The translations under genes were made by a program, and so were the position numbers. Below the pieces are notes generated by a model that made no database searches, had not been told where the DNA came from, and worked only from the letters and a program-made list of their open reading frames with translations. Shown here one piece after another: positions 28,407 to 36,687 of a DNA stretch of 49,748 nt. Source of the DNA: Aggregatilineales bacterium. GTDB taxonomy: Bacteria; Chloroflexota; Anaerolineae; Aggregatilineales; Ch27. The stretch is from NCBI GenBank assembly GCA_029976025.1, contig JARKNX010000079.1, forward strand, positions 1-49,748, read 5' to 3'. Each line of letters opens with the position of its first letter. The stretch's first letter is position 1.

Positions 28407-28928
28407 ATGGACGTGTGGGAAGCCATTCGCAAAAAACGAGCCGTGCGCCAGTTCCGCCCGGAACCGCTGCCGGAAGAAGCCGTGCGCCGCATCCTCGACG
28501 CCGGGCGCCGCGCCCAGAGCGCCAAGAACTCGCAGCCGTGGGATTTCATTGCCGTGCGCGAACGAGCCACCCTGGAAGCCCTCGCGCAGACCGGGCCGTG
28601 GATGGGACATGTGGCCGGGGCGGCGCTGTGCGTCGTGATCGTGACGCCATCCCCGGAAGGCAACGATCGCTACCCCTGGAATATGTTCGACGCCGGCCAG
28701 AGCGCCGCCTACATGCAGCTTGCCGCGCAGGAGATCGGCGTCGGGTCCTGCCCCGGCACGATCTACGAGGTCGAAACCGTGCGGACGCTCCTGGGCATCC
28801 CGGCGGATAAATCGGCGCGGATTGTGCTGTCATTCGGGATTCCACAGGCCGGGCAGGTCCACCCCCCGGCAGTCCCCAAAGGCGGCCGCCGCCCGCTGGA
28901 GGAAGTCGTACACTGGGAGAAGTGGTGA
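28407..28928 (+). CDS. Nitroreductase-family FMN oxidoreductase
   Basis: 173 aa. The N-terminal WEAIRKKRAVRQFRPEPL and AGRRAQSAKNSQPW are the FMN-binding signatures of the nitroreductase family; GIPADKSARIVLSFGIP near the end is also typical. Such enzymes reduce nitro groups, quinones or flavins with NAD(P)H in the cytoplasm; the substrate here is not known. The start at 28407 has AGGAGG 8 bases upstream; an in-frame GTG 8 codons earlier lacks this. Two GGGTATAAC repeats at about 28358-28380 could supply its -10. Confidence 0.9.
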   Translation: MDVWEAIRKKRAVRQFRPEPLPEEAVRRILDAGRRAQSAKNSQPWDFIAVRERATLEALAQTGPWMGHVAGAALCVVIVTPSPEGNDRYPWNMFDAGQSAAYMQLAAQEIGVGSCPGTIYEVETVRTLLGIPADKSARIVLSFGIPQAGQVHPPAVPKGGRRPLEEVVHWEKW

Positions 28929-28979
28929 ACCTGGGAGATGCGGTAATAATGCCGATGCAGACGCTGGGAATCAGGCAAC

Positions 28980-29294
28980 ATGACTGACGCAACGGCCCGC
29001 GGTCTGGGCATCGATGACCTCATTGGTGAGAAGCGAACACAGGTGCTCGCTCTGGCGGCGCAGTACGGCGTGTCGAACGTGCGCGTATTCGGCAGTGTGG
29101 CACGGGGTGAGGCCACGCCAGAGAGCGACATCGATTTGCTCATCGTAGCTAATCCGGAGTGGAGCTTGCTAGACCGGATTCGGTTCAAACTGGCGCTTCA
29201 GGAACTGCTGGGCAGCCCGGTGGATGTGGCGACCGAACAGACGCTCCATCCGCGCGTCCGCGAGCGCATCCTGCAGGAGGCGATGTGGCTGTGA
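28980..29294 (+). CDS. mntA: MntA-like nucleotidyltransferase antitoxin
   Basis: 104 aa minimal nucleotidyltransferase. It has GSX10DXD (G38-S39, D50, D52) and the third Asp at D82 (PVDVA). MntA antitoxins AMPylate a Tyr in the partner HEPN toxin HepT and so silence it (established for MntA/HepT systems). The stop overlaps the GTG start of the HepT gene (GTGA at 29291-29294), the usual layout. All catalytic Asps are present, so the antitoxin looks functional although the toxin gene is interrupted. Confidence 0.88.
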   Translation: MTDATARGLGIDDLIGEKRTQVLALAAQYGVSNVRVFGSVARGEATPESDIDLLIVANPEWSLLDRIRFKLALQELLGSPVDVATEQTLHPRVRERILQEAMWL

Positions 29295-29606
29295 AAGACG
29301 CGCGCCTCTACCTCGATCATATGCTGACCGCCATCGCCCGTATCGAGCAGTACACACAGGATGGACGGGATGCCTTCATGGCCGCCCCAATGGCACAGGA
29401 TGCTGTGAGCCGCAATTTCGAGATTATTCGAGATTATAGGAGAAGCTGCGAAGCGCATCCCGATCGAGACACGGGAACGCTTTCCGGCAGTCCCCTGGGC
29501 AACAATGGCCGGGTTCCGCGATGTCCTGATCCACGAGTACGACCGGATTGACCTGGAAGAGGTGTGGCGCACCGTCGTGCGTGACCTGCCGGACCTGAAA
29601 GTGTAG
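29291..29606 (+). pseudogene. hepT: HepT-like HEPN toxin, frameshifted by a 10-bp duplication
   Basis: The reading frame from GTG 29291 encodes a HEPN start (VKDARLYLDHMLTAIARIEQ... [10 protein letters not shown]), then shifts at a tandem repeat of TTCGAGATTA (29417-29436). Removing one copy restores a 101-aa HepT continuing [16 protein letters not shown] and ending at TAG 29604-29606, with the catalytic RX4HXY motif RDVLIHEY. As written, the frame instead runs to a nonsense tail stopping at 29551, without the active site. The toxin is therefore inactive unless slippage or reversion occurs. The Tyr of RX4HXY is the residue that MntA modifies in characterised systems. Confidence 0.88.
29417..29436 (+). 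repeat. 10-bp tandem duplication in hepT
   Basis: TTCGAGATTA occurs twice head to tail (29417-29426, 29427-29436). The extra copy changes the frame by +1; its removal gives an uninterrupted HEPN protein. Confidence 0.95.
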
Positions 29607-29681
29607 CTTGCAGGTGCTCTGGCCGCGCTTGAGACTGGACATGAGGATGACTCCGGGTGACCGCACCGGGAACTATCCGGC

Positions 29682-29704
29682 AAGGGGACGACATGCCCCT
29701 TTTT
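29682..29704 (+). terminator. Terminator after mntA-hepT
   Basis: A 6-bp stem AAGGGG / CCCCTT with an 8-base loop runs into a T-run. It lies 75 bases past the hepT stop and just before the ribosome site of the next gene. Confidence 0.6.
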
Positions 29705-29718
29705 GAGGAGCATACAAA

Positions 29719-30489
29719 ATGCCTTACGTGGATATCGCCACCGGCGCGCGCCTGGAGTATGTGGATACCGACCCGTCGGGGGAGCGCCCGCCCCTGCTGG
29801 CGCTGCACGGGATGCTCGGCACGGCGGTCCGTCACCTCGGCGGCGTGATCGACTGGCTGAAGGATGATTACCGCGTCCTGGGGCCTTCCCTGCGCGGCTA
29901 CGGCCAGTCCCGCCCCAAGCCCCGCCGCTTCCCGGCCGACTTCTACCGCCGCGACGCCGACGACGTGCTGGCTTTCATGGACGCGCTGGGCATTGAGCAG
30001 GCTCACGTGCTGGGCTATTCCGACGGCGGCGAGATCGCCCTGCTGTGCGGCGGGCTGGCTCCGGGGCGCTTCCGGTCGGTGATCGCCTGGGGAGCGGTGG
30101 GGTTCTTCGGCCCGCTGGTGGCGAAGGTGGTCACCGCCCCCGGCTACCGCGACCGCCTGGCCCCCACGCCGACGGAGATGACGCTGCACGGCATTATCGA
30201 CCGCGACGCCTTCGCCCAGGAATGGATCGACGCCGTGCTGGCCACGATCAGCGCCGGGGGCGATGTCAGCCTGAGCACTGCCGACCGGATTGCGGCGCCG
30301 CTGCTGATGATGCTGGGCGAGCAGGACACGCTCAACCCGGAGGAATACGCCCGCCGCTACCTGCAGCGCGCCGGGCACGGCCGGCTGGAGATGTTCGCCT
30401 GCGGCCACCCGATTCACGATCAGCAGCCGGAGCAATTCCGCCGGGTGGTGAGCGTCTTCCTGGCGGAGGCCAGCGCGGCGGGCGCGTAA
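29719..30489 (+). CDS. Alpha/beta hydrolase
   Basis: 256 aa, cytoplasmic. Oxyanion region LHGMLGT, nucleophile elbow GYSDGG (Ser present), acid region LMMLGEQDTLNP and His in FACGHPIHDQQPEQF: the full triad is recognisable. Substrate unknown; esterases, lactonases and peptidases share this pattern. GAGGAG lies 8 bases before the ATG. It follows the toxin-antitoxin terminator and is probably a single-gene unit. It contrasts with the secreted, triad-less relative at 27.1 kb. Confidence 0.88.
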   Translation: MPYVDIATGARLEYVDTDPSGERPPLLALHGMLGTAVRHLGGVIDWLKDDYRVLGPSLRGYGQSRPKPRRFPADFYRRDADDVLAFMDALGIEQAHVLGYSDGGEIALLCGGLAPGRFRSVIAWGAVGFFGPLVAKVVTAPGYRDRLAPTPTEMTLHGIIDRDAFAQEWIDAVLATISAGGDVSLSTADRIAAPLLMMLGEQDTLNPEEYARRYLQRAGHGRLEMFACGHPIHDQQPEQFRRVVSVFLAEASAAGA

Positions 30490-30564
30490 GCGGGGTGCTA
30501 ACCGGGCGCCCGGCTGGCAGGCGCAAACATTCACCGATCACTCATGCTGGAACAGCCTGACCTG

Positions 30565-30573
30565 TGCTACAGT
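30565..30573 (+). promoter_or_regulatory. Extended -10 of the cyclophilin-DsbA gene
   Basis: TGCTACAGT (TGN plus a -10 with 4/6 matches), 73 bases before the TTG start. A GC palindrome (CCGGGCGCCCGG) upstream in the same gap may be the end signal of the hydrolase gene. Confidence 0.4.
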
Positions 30574-30646
30574 AAATCACCGAAAGACTGATGAGGGCAG
30601 GGATGCCATGTCCCGGCCTGCCTCTTGTTCAAAAAGGATAACGATC

Positions 30647-32503
30647 TTGAAGAAACTGCTGGTATTCACCCTGCTGACGGCAGCGCTGGCCGCCGTCCTG
30701 CCCATGACCGCTGTCACCCCCGCCCGGGCGCAGGAAATTCCGCGCACGCCAGCCGAAATCTGCGCGGCAGCGACACCCGCCGAGGCCGGCTCGCGCGGCC
30801 CCTTCAGCGCTGCCGAGAACGTGCTGCAGGAAGGTGTCGATTATCTGGCTGTCCTGTGTACGAGCGCCGGCCCCATCCTGGTGGACCTGTTTGAGACGCA
30901 GACGCCGCTGACCGTCAACAACTTCGCGTTTCTGGCCAACGCCGGCTTCTACAACAATACCAACTTCCACCGCGTGATCTCTGACTTTATGGCTCAGGCG
31001 GGCGATCCGACCAATACTGGCGCCGGTGGCCCCGGCTACCAGTTCCCGGATGAGATCGTGGACGGCCTGGTGTTTGACCGGCCCGGCCTGCTGGCGATGG
31101 CAAATGCCGGCCCGGGGACGAACGGCAGCCAGTTCTTCCTCACCACGGTGCCCACTGACTGGCTGAATGGCGCTCACACCATTTTCGGCAGGGTGCTGGC
31201 CGGCCAGTCTAATGTGGAAGCAATCGAGGTGCGCGACCCACAGCAGGCTTTTGGCCCCGGCACGATGCTGGAGACGGTCGTGATCCTGGATGATCCGGCC
31301 AGTGTCATCGTGGAAGAAGAGACGCTCACCCCCGCCACGCGCGAAGACGTGGAGGCGGCCTGGGCCACCCTGCCAGTGAAAGTGATGAATGTGCTGGGGC
31401 GGTACAGCGTAGTCTTTGCCGGCGCGCCAGACCTGCCGGAGATATTCAGCCTGGATGAGGCTGTGACCGCTGTAACTGATGCGCCGGCCGGGGCCAGGTA
31501 CGAATACAGCGCCGCCGCTTCGCTGGTCAACACGGCCTGCGCCCTTGACGACTTCCCGATTTATGCCCTGAACTACCGCATTGACGTCTACACGACTCCT
31601 GAAGAGGCTGCCGCGGCAGCAGACGATCCGGCGCTGGCCGAACAGCAGACCGCCGAAGGCTTCACCGTCGCCGAAGCTCCGCTGGTCTGGCCTATCTTCA
31701 CCCGTCCGTTCAGCGGCTGCGGCTTCGATGATCTGGTGCTGGCCCGCCAGATCGTCCCTCACGGGCGCTTCCTGACGACTGCTGAGGCCGTCACAACCGC
31801 CGAAAACGTGCAGATCGCCCCCTTCCTGCCGGAAGCGTTCACCACGCCGCTCTTCCAGGACGCCCTGCACACGATCGTGCGGCCAGAGACGGCTGCTGAG
31901 CTGGCCCGGGCGCGAGAGACGCAGTTCAGCTATGCGTCCTACGCCGATCTGCCGATCGGGACCAGCGAAGAGGGGCTGCCTCAGCTCGGCTCCCTCGATG
32001 CACCGCTGACGATCTATGAATATTCGTCCTTCGGTTGCCCGCACTGCGCCAACTTCCACGGCAGCCAGTTTGAGCAGCTCAAGGCTGATATTCAGGCCGG
32101 GTCAGTGCGCCTGGTCTTCGTCCCGATCAGCAACCAGTTCTCCGTCCTGGCTTCGGCGGCATCCTTCTGCGCCGCTGACCAGGGCGCGTTCTGGGAGATG
32201 CACGATATCCTGTTCGGGTTGCTCCAGCGGTATGGAGAAAACGCCTTCAGCCCGTCCAAGATTCAGGAGGCCGCTGGCGTGCTGGGGCTTGATACCGGGG
32301 CCTTCAGCGCCTGCCTGAACAGCGCAGATACAGGGGCGCGTATCCAGGCCGCTAACGATCTGTTCACCGCGCTCAACCAGCGATATCCGTCCGTAACCGG
32401 CACGCCGACCCTGACCTTCAATGGCATCCCGCCGGAATGGGGATCGGGCGCGCCGGCCATGGATTATATCCGCGAGCAGATCGCCGCCGCTGTGGCCAGT
32501 TAG
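30647..32503 (+). CDS. Exported cyclophilin-type peptidyl-prolyl isomerase fused to a DsbA-like thioredoxin domain
   Basis: 618 aa. The TTG at 30647 is taken as start: AAGGA lies 8 bases before it and it yields a clean signal peptide (KK start, hydrophobic core, ARAQ end). ATG 30608 would add 13 unneeded residues. Cyclophilin core at about 70-215: FHRVISDFMAQAGDPTNTG, then GTNGSQFFLTT and HTIFGRV. The middle (about 220-420) has several Cys but no recognised fold. The C-terminal thioredoxin-fold domain (about 440-618) has CPHC (C464-C467), the DsbA-type active site, and a later ASFCAAD plus GVLGLDTGAFSACL, typical of DsbA/TlpA-like oxidases. One exported protein would thus catalyse both prolyl isomerisation and disulfide formation. 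The fusion is visible; the joint function is inferred. Confidence 0.9.
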   Translation: MKKLLVFTLLTAALAAVLPMTAVTPARAQEIPRTPAEICAAATPAEAGSRGPFSAAENVLQEGVDYLAVLCTSAGPILVDLFETQTPLTVNNFAFLANAGFYNNTNFHRVISDFMAQAGDPTNTGAGGPGYQFPDEIVDGLVFDRPGLLAMANAGPGTNGSQFFLTTVPTDWLNGAHTIFGRVLAGQSNVEAIEVRDPQQAFGPGTMLETVVILDDPASVIVEEETLTPATREDVEAAWATLPVKVMNVLGRYSVVFAGAPDLPEIFSLDEAVTAVTDAPAGARYEYSAAASLVNTACALDDFPIYALNYRIDVYTTPEEAAAAADDPALAEQQTAEGFTVAEAPLVWPIFTRPFSGCGFDDLVLARQIVPHGRFLTTAEAVTTAENVQIAPFLPEAFTTPLFQDALHTIVRPETAAELARARETQFSYASYADLPIGTSEEGLPQLGSLDAPLTIYEYSSFGCPHCANFHGSQFEQLKADIQAGSVRLVFVPISNQFSVLASAASFCAADQGAFWEMHDILFGLLQRYGENAFSPSKIQEAAGVLGLDTGAFSACLNSADTGARIQAANDLFTALNQRYPSVTGTPTLTFNGIPPEWGSGAPAMDYIREQIAAAVAS

Positions 32504-32531
32504 TCAAAGGAAATCTTAACACGGGCGTTCA

Positions 32532-32559
32532 GTACGGGCGTTCAATTGAACGCCCGTAC
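32532..32559. terminator. Perfect 28-base palindrome between convergent genes
   Basis: GTACGGGCGTTCAA is followed directly by its exact reverse complement. A further partial copy (ACGGGCGTTCA) starts 11 bases upstream at 32521. It lies between the convergent cyclophilin-DsbA and ugd stops, where a two-way terminator is expected, but no T-run follows on either strand. Confidence 0.55.
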
Positions 32560-32583
32560 ACCCGCCGCTATGGCCCGGCGGGG

Positions 32584-33912
32584 TCAGTTCCCGTTGCGCG
32601 TGCCTTCGCCGTTATAGCCGCGCCCGATCGCCCGGTACTCAAAGCCGATAGAGCGCATATAAGCCGGGTCATAGATGTTGCGCCCGTCGATCAGGATCGG
32701 CCGGGCCATCAGGTCGCGCACCCGCTCTTTATCAAGCTGCTTGAACTCATTCCATTCGGTGACAACGATGACGGCATCGCAGCCGGCGACCAGATCGTAG
32801 GCGTCCTGACGGAGATCGATCCAGGGGTGCGTGCGGGCCACATTGCTCATCGAGACCGGATCGTACCCGCGCACGATCGCCCCCTGCGCGCGCAGCATCT
32901 CGGCGATGCTCAGCGCCGGCGCTTCCCGCATATCATCCGTGCCGGGCTTGAAGGCCAGCCCCAGCAGGCCGATCACCTTCCCATTGAGATTGCCGCCCAG
33001 CATTTCCTGGAGCTTGCGCACGGGGATGCTCCGCTGAAAGTCGTTGATCTCGATCACGGCCTGCAGGAGCTGCGGGTGTTTGCCGCGCAGCGTCGCCATG
33101 TGCTTGAGGGCTTTCACGTCCTTCGGGAAGCAGCTCCCGCCGTAGCCCACGCCGGCGCTGAGGAAGCTGCGGCCGATGCGCTTATCGAAGCCCATGCCGC
33201 GCGCCACTTCTTCTACATCCGCGCCCAGACTCTCGCAGATATTGGCGATCTCGTTGATGAAGCTGATCTTGGTCGCCAGGAAGGCGTTGGAGGCGTACTT
33301 GATCATCTCAGCCGTGCGCAGGTCGGTCACCACAATCGGGGCGCGCAGCGGCAGGTGGAGCTGGGCCACCGCGTCCGCCGCCGACTGATTTTCAGAGCCA
33401 AGCACAGTGCGATCGGGGGCCATGAAGTCGGAAAGGGCCGAGCCTTCGCGCAGGAATTCCGGGCAGCTCACGACAGCGAATTCGATCGGCTTCGGCTGGG
33501 TGCTGCGGATAATTTCGGCAACCCAGTCGCCTGTGCCCACCGGGACCGTGCTCTTGTTGATCACGATCAGGGGATGCTCCATCACCCGGGCCAGGGATTC
33601 AGCCGCCATACGCACATACTGCAGGTCGGCCTCGCCATCTACGCCTTCCGGCGTGCCGACGCAGATAAAGACGAATTCGGCATCTTTCGCCGCCACGGCA
33701 TAATCCGTGGTGAAGGACAGACGGCCCGCCCGGACATTACGGGCGACCATTTCAGCCAGGCCCGGCTCATAGATCGGCATGATGCCGCTCTCAAGGTTGC
33801 GAATCTTCTCCTCATTGATATCCAGCGCCACCACCCGGTTGCCCAGATCGGAGAAAGCCGCCGCCGTCACCAGACCGACATACCCGACACCGATTACACT
33901 GATGTTTTTCAT
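32584..33912 (-). CDS. ugd: UDP-glucose 6-dehydrogenase
   Basis: 442 aa, NAD-dependent, oxidises UDP-glucose to UDP-glucuronate for surface polysaccharides. The N-terminal Rossmann motif is [26 protein letters not shown]206 in [10 protein letters not shown] and the catalytic Cys C261 in [12 protein letters not shown] are all present. The C-terminal UDP-binding domain has [17 protein letters not shown]. The start has GAGGAAAG about 8 bases upstream. Related nucleotide-sugar dehydrogenases (UDP-mannosamine type) are less likely given the motif wording. The 244-base gap upstream shows only a possible -10 (TATAAA) near 34021. Confidence 0.93.
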   Translation of the reverse strand: MKNISVIGVGYVGLVTAAAFSDLGNRVVALDINEEKIRNLESGIMPIYEPGLAEMVARNVRAGRLSFTTDYAVAAKDAEFVFICVGTPEGVDGEADLQYVRMAAESLARVMEHPLIVINKSTVPVGTGDWVAEIIRSTQPKPIEFAVVSCPEFLREGSALSDFMAPDRTVLGSENQSAADAVAQLHLPLRAPIVVTDLRTAEMIKYASNAFLATKISFINEIANICESLGADVEEVARGMGFDKRIGRSFLSAGVGYGGSCFPKDVKALKHMATLRGKHPQLLQAVIEINDFQRSIPVRKLQEMLGGNLNGKVIGLLGLAFKPGTDDMREAPALSIAEMLRAQGAIVRGYDPVSMSNVARTHPWIDLRQDAYDLVAGCDAVIVVTEWNEFKQLDKERVRDLMARPILIDGRNIYDPAYMRSIGFEYRAIGRGYNGEGTRNGN

Positions 33913-34156
33913 AGTATAGACTTTCCTCTTACTACAAATCCGCGATAAAAAACAATGGCAAAAAGCAGCCCGGCTAACATTCTGGCGCCCGCCGGTTTCT
34001 CGCCCCGGAGACGCTGCTCATTTATACACCCGGCGCGGTAATTCCTCACTTCTGGCCGGGCGGAGAACCCGTTTCTATAGCTCAGCCTGATGAGCGTGCC
34101 CCTGTGCTGCGCCGGGCAAGGGGCCTACTCCCCTGACGACTCTACAGGCTCCGTGG

Positions 34157-34618
34157 TCAGTGCACCGCGGCGCCCTCCCCCGGGAGGAGCATCACGCGCA
34201 TGAACCAGCAGTGCCGGGCATCTTCGTTCAAATTGCCCCAGTGCAGCCTGTAATCTTCGCGATCGCGATAGCCCAGCTCGTTGATCTCCATATCGGTCAG
34301 ACTCTGGCAATCCACCATGCGAATTTCGACCACCTGCACCTGACAGATGATGAAGTCGCTCTCCGGCGGGCAAACAGCCAGGATATCGCCCTGGTTGGTG
34401 GTAAATTCGCCGTAGTGGCTGACCGCGTTGACGCGCTTGCCGTGTTCCCAGTAGCGCCAGTGGTGCAGTGTCTGCCAGTCGGCGCCAACGCGGTAGTAGT
34501 CGGCGCCCGTCGCCACCGTCAGCATAGCCGTCTTGGTCCGGGCATCCAGCATTCGCTCCGGATATTCGATTTCGATCACTTTGATGCTGTTGTCCATCGG
34601 TTCCATCTCAACCCGCAT
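34157..34618 (-). CDS. Small protein, possibly ASCH/PUA-like
   Basis: 153 aa, cytoplasmic. The order of elements (a WQTLHHWRYWEHGKRV stretch, then GDILAVCPPESDFIICQVQVVEIRMV, then INELGYRDREDYRLHW) resembles ASCH/PUA-like beta-barrels, which bind RNA or nucleotides, but this is a pattern impression only. GGAG lies about 5 bases before the ATG at 34618. It is transcribed alone, away from the membrane-protein gene. Function unknown. Confidence 0.6.
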   Translation of the reverse strand: MRVEMEPMDNSIKVIEIEYPERMLDARTKTAMLTVATGADYYRVGADWQTLHHWRYWEHGKRVNAVSHYGEFTTNQGDILAVCPPESDFIICQVQVVEIRMVDCQSLTDMEINELGYRDREDYRLHWGNLNEDARHCWFMRVMLLPGEGAAVH

Positions 34619-34717
34619 TATACTCCACCCTTTTTACCGATAAAGCCCCGTTTCCTCCGTTACACCTCCTCCATGACGCTGCCTCAACCCGGCCCGATTG
34701 CGGCGCGGAACGCCAGA

Positions 34718-34726
34718 TGTTATGCT
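34718..34726 (+). promoter_or_regulatory. Extended -10 of the small membrane protein gene
   Basis: TGTTATGCT (TGN plus TATGCT, 4/6) lies 39 bases before GTG 34766. Confidence 0.45.
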
Positions 34727-34765
34727 GGCGGCCAGCCGCGCGCCTCTGTACTGAGGGGAGACTCT

Positions 34766-35212
34766 GTGTCACAACCTTCTGCCCGGGATACCTCCGTTGC
34801 CGCCATCGTCATCGGCATCTACATGATTTTGCTGGCCGTCATATTCCTCTGTATCGGCACGGCCACCATTGGCTGCGGCGGCATCATAGACAGCCTGACC
34901 AGCCTCACTGCCCGACAGGCCGCGACCGCGCCCACTACGCCGGCCGGCGGCGCCCTGACCGTGGCGCTGGGCATCGCCACCCTGTTCACCGGCGTGCTGT
35001 CGCTCATCATCGCCATCGGCCTGTTCCTCACCAGGCCCTGGGCCTACATGAGCGCGGTGATCCTGAACGCCGTTGTGGTGGGTCTGGAAGTGCTCAACAT
35101 CCTGACCGGAGCGTCGTTTGTGATCCCCCTGCCGGTCATCCTGGCCAGCGGCGCGGCAATCCTCTCCCTGCTCCGCGACCGGGGCGCCAGACAGGCCTTT
35201 GGCCGGGCGTAG
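34766..35212 (+). CDS. Small polytopic membrane protein, unknown function
   Basis: 148 aa with four predicted hydrophobic helices (about 12-35, 55-80, 85-105, 112-130). The start is set at GTG 34766 because GGGGAG lies 5 bases before it and a promoter-like element lies just upstream; ATG 34673 in the same frame would place the -10 inside the gene. No family motif is recognised. It ends at a good terminator and stands alone. Confidence 0.7.
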   Translation: MSQPSARDTSVAAIVIGIYMILLAVIFLCIGTATIGCGGIIDSLTSLTARQAATAPTTPAGGALTVALGIATLFTGVLSLIIAIGLFLTRPWAYMSAVILNAVVVGLEVLNILTGASFVIPLPVILASGAAILSLLRDRGARQAFGRA

Positions 35213-35241
35213 CCCCCGCGCCCGTATTCAATTGGTAACAG

Positions 35242-35266
35242 GCGGCGGCTCGATACCGCCGCTTTT
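35242..35266 (+). terminator. Rho-independent terminator
   Basis: GCGGCGG / CCGCCGC stem (7 bp), 7-base loop, then TTTT; 29 bases after the small membrane protein stop and just before the convergent oxidoreductase stop. Confidence 0.8.
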
Positions 35267-35273
35267 GCATCCC

Positions 35274-36620
35274 TCACGGGCCGACCAGCATCTGCGCCGC
35301 GCGGCGGCCAATCTCCACCGCGTAATTGGTCCCCCGGTCCCAGGGATAGATATGGCTCATGCTGGCCCAGACCAGCCCTGGCAGCGGCGTCTGCATGGCC
35401 GGGATATGGGCCGAATGATTGACTAGCGGCACGGGCTGGGCGTACGGAGCGCGGAAAACCCACCACTTGCGCACCCAGTCCCGCGAAAACGCCGGGTTGA
35501 CCTTCGCCAGCGACGGCAGGAAGCGGCCAGCCAGATCGGCATCGCTCAGCCGGAAGTACTCGTGATCGGGGGGCACGTAATCGCCCAGGTAGAGAATGTG
35601 ATCGCCGCCGAAGTATTCCGGGCTGACGTAATTGGTGTGCTCCACCAGCGCCAGAAACGGGAACGGGTTGTCCTCTTTATGCGGGCTGACCGCGGGCAGG
35701 TTCAGCCAGTAGGTTCCGTCGGCCATCAACTGGCGGTCCAGGGCGGCAATCACAACCACGGCCCCCATGCTTTGCAGGGCGCGCGCCCGGGCCGCGTAGG
35801 CTTCGGGCAGGTCGGGGGCCAGGCGCAGCATCAACCCCGGCCCGACCGTGCTCAGGACCCTCGCAAAGCGCCCCCCCGCTGCGCCCGCGCTGACTTCCAG
35901 CCCGCCCTCCGGCAGCGGCGTAATCCGTTCCACCGGCGTGTTCAGGCAGATCGTCCCCCCTGCGCGGCGCACAGCCTCCGCCAGATCCTCCAGCATGGCC
36001 TGAAAACCACCCCGGTACGTGCCCAACCTGGCGGTGCGCTTGTACAGCCGCGCCCACATCCAGGCCATGTTGACCTGATCGTAACGGTCGCCGAACTTGC
36101 CAATCAGGAGCGGCCGCCACAGCATCCGGTAAGCGCGATCGCCCACCCACCGCCGCAGCCAGGCGTCAGCCGTCGTCCGCTCCAGGGAGAGGCCGCCCCG
36201 GTATTTCGTCAGCAGGAAGCCCACCGCGCCAAAACGCAGCCGGTCCAGGAGCGAAAGATCGGGGATACGCAACACGTTGGCCGCCCGCGAGAGCAGCTCC
36301 ACCGGCAGGACAGCCTTATCCAGCGGGAAATTGCCGCGCGGCGTCCATATGCTGGTGATCGGGCTGGGGAAGAGCACCTTATCCGACTGACCGATCTCGT
36401 CGATCAGGGTCAGGATATCGCGATCGGTGGCGAACCAGTGATGGTAGAACTTCTCCAGCGACCAGTCCCAGCCGTCGCCCTTAAATCCGGCAGCCAGCCC
36501 GCCGACTTCCGCTTCCGCCTCGTAAACGGTGACGCGATGTCCGGCGCGGGCCAGATCCCAGGCGGCAGCCAGGCCGGTCACCCCGGCCCCGATGATAGCG
36601 ACAGTCAATGAGTCAGTCAT
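35274..36620 (-). CDS. FAD-dependent amine oxidase/protoporphyrinogen-oxidase-like oxidoreductase
   Basis: 448 aa. The N-terminal FAD/NAD-binding motif AIIGAGVTGLAAAWDLARAGH ends in the ribose-binding acidic residue of YEAEAEVGG; LEKFYHHWFATD and the C-terminal LVWASMSHIYPWDRGTNYAVE close the flavin site. This layout is shared by amine oxidases, phytoene desaturases and UDP-galactopyranose-mutase-like proteins. With the neighbouring membrane protein and ugd, a role in glycolipid or polysaccharide assembly is possible but unproven. It starts 67 bases after the YbhN/AglD-like gene on the same strand, so the two may form an operon. Confidence 0.87.
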   Translation of the reverse strand: MTDSLTVAIIGAGVTGLAAAWDLARAGHRVTVYEAEAEVGGLAAGFKGDGWDWSLEKFYHHWFATDRDILTLIDEIGQSDKVLFPSPITSIWTPRGNFPLDKAVLPVELLSRAANVLRIPDLSLLDRLRFGAVGFLLTKYRGGLSLERTTADAWLRRWVGDRAYRMLWRPLLIGKFGDRYDQVNMAWMWARLYKRTARLGTYRGGFQAMLEDLAEAVRRAGGTICLNTPVERITPLPEGGLEVSAGAAGGRFARVLSTVGPGLMLRLAPDLPEAYAARARALQSMGAVVVIAALDRQLMADGTYWLNLPAVSPHKEDNPFPFLALVEHTNYVSPEYFGGDHILYLGDYVPPDHEYFRLSDADLAGRFLPSLAKVNPAFSRDWVRKWWVFRAPYAQPVPLVNHSAHIPAMQTPLPGLVWASMSHIYPWDRGTNYAVEIGRRAAQMLVGP

Positions 36621-36687
36621 GATATGCCGTTAATAACCCATCCACTTTGATCTTACACAGTCTGATTGAAATGGGGCTAAATTCGCC

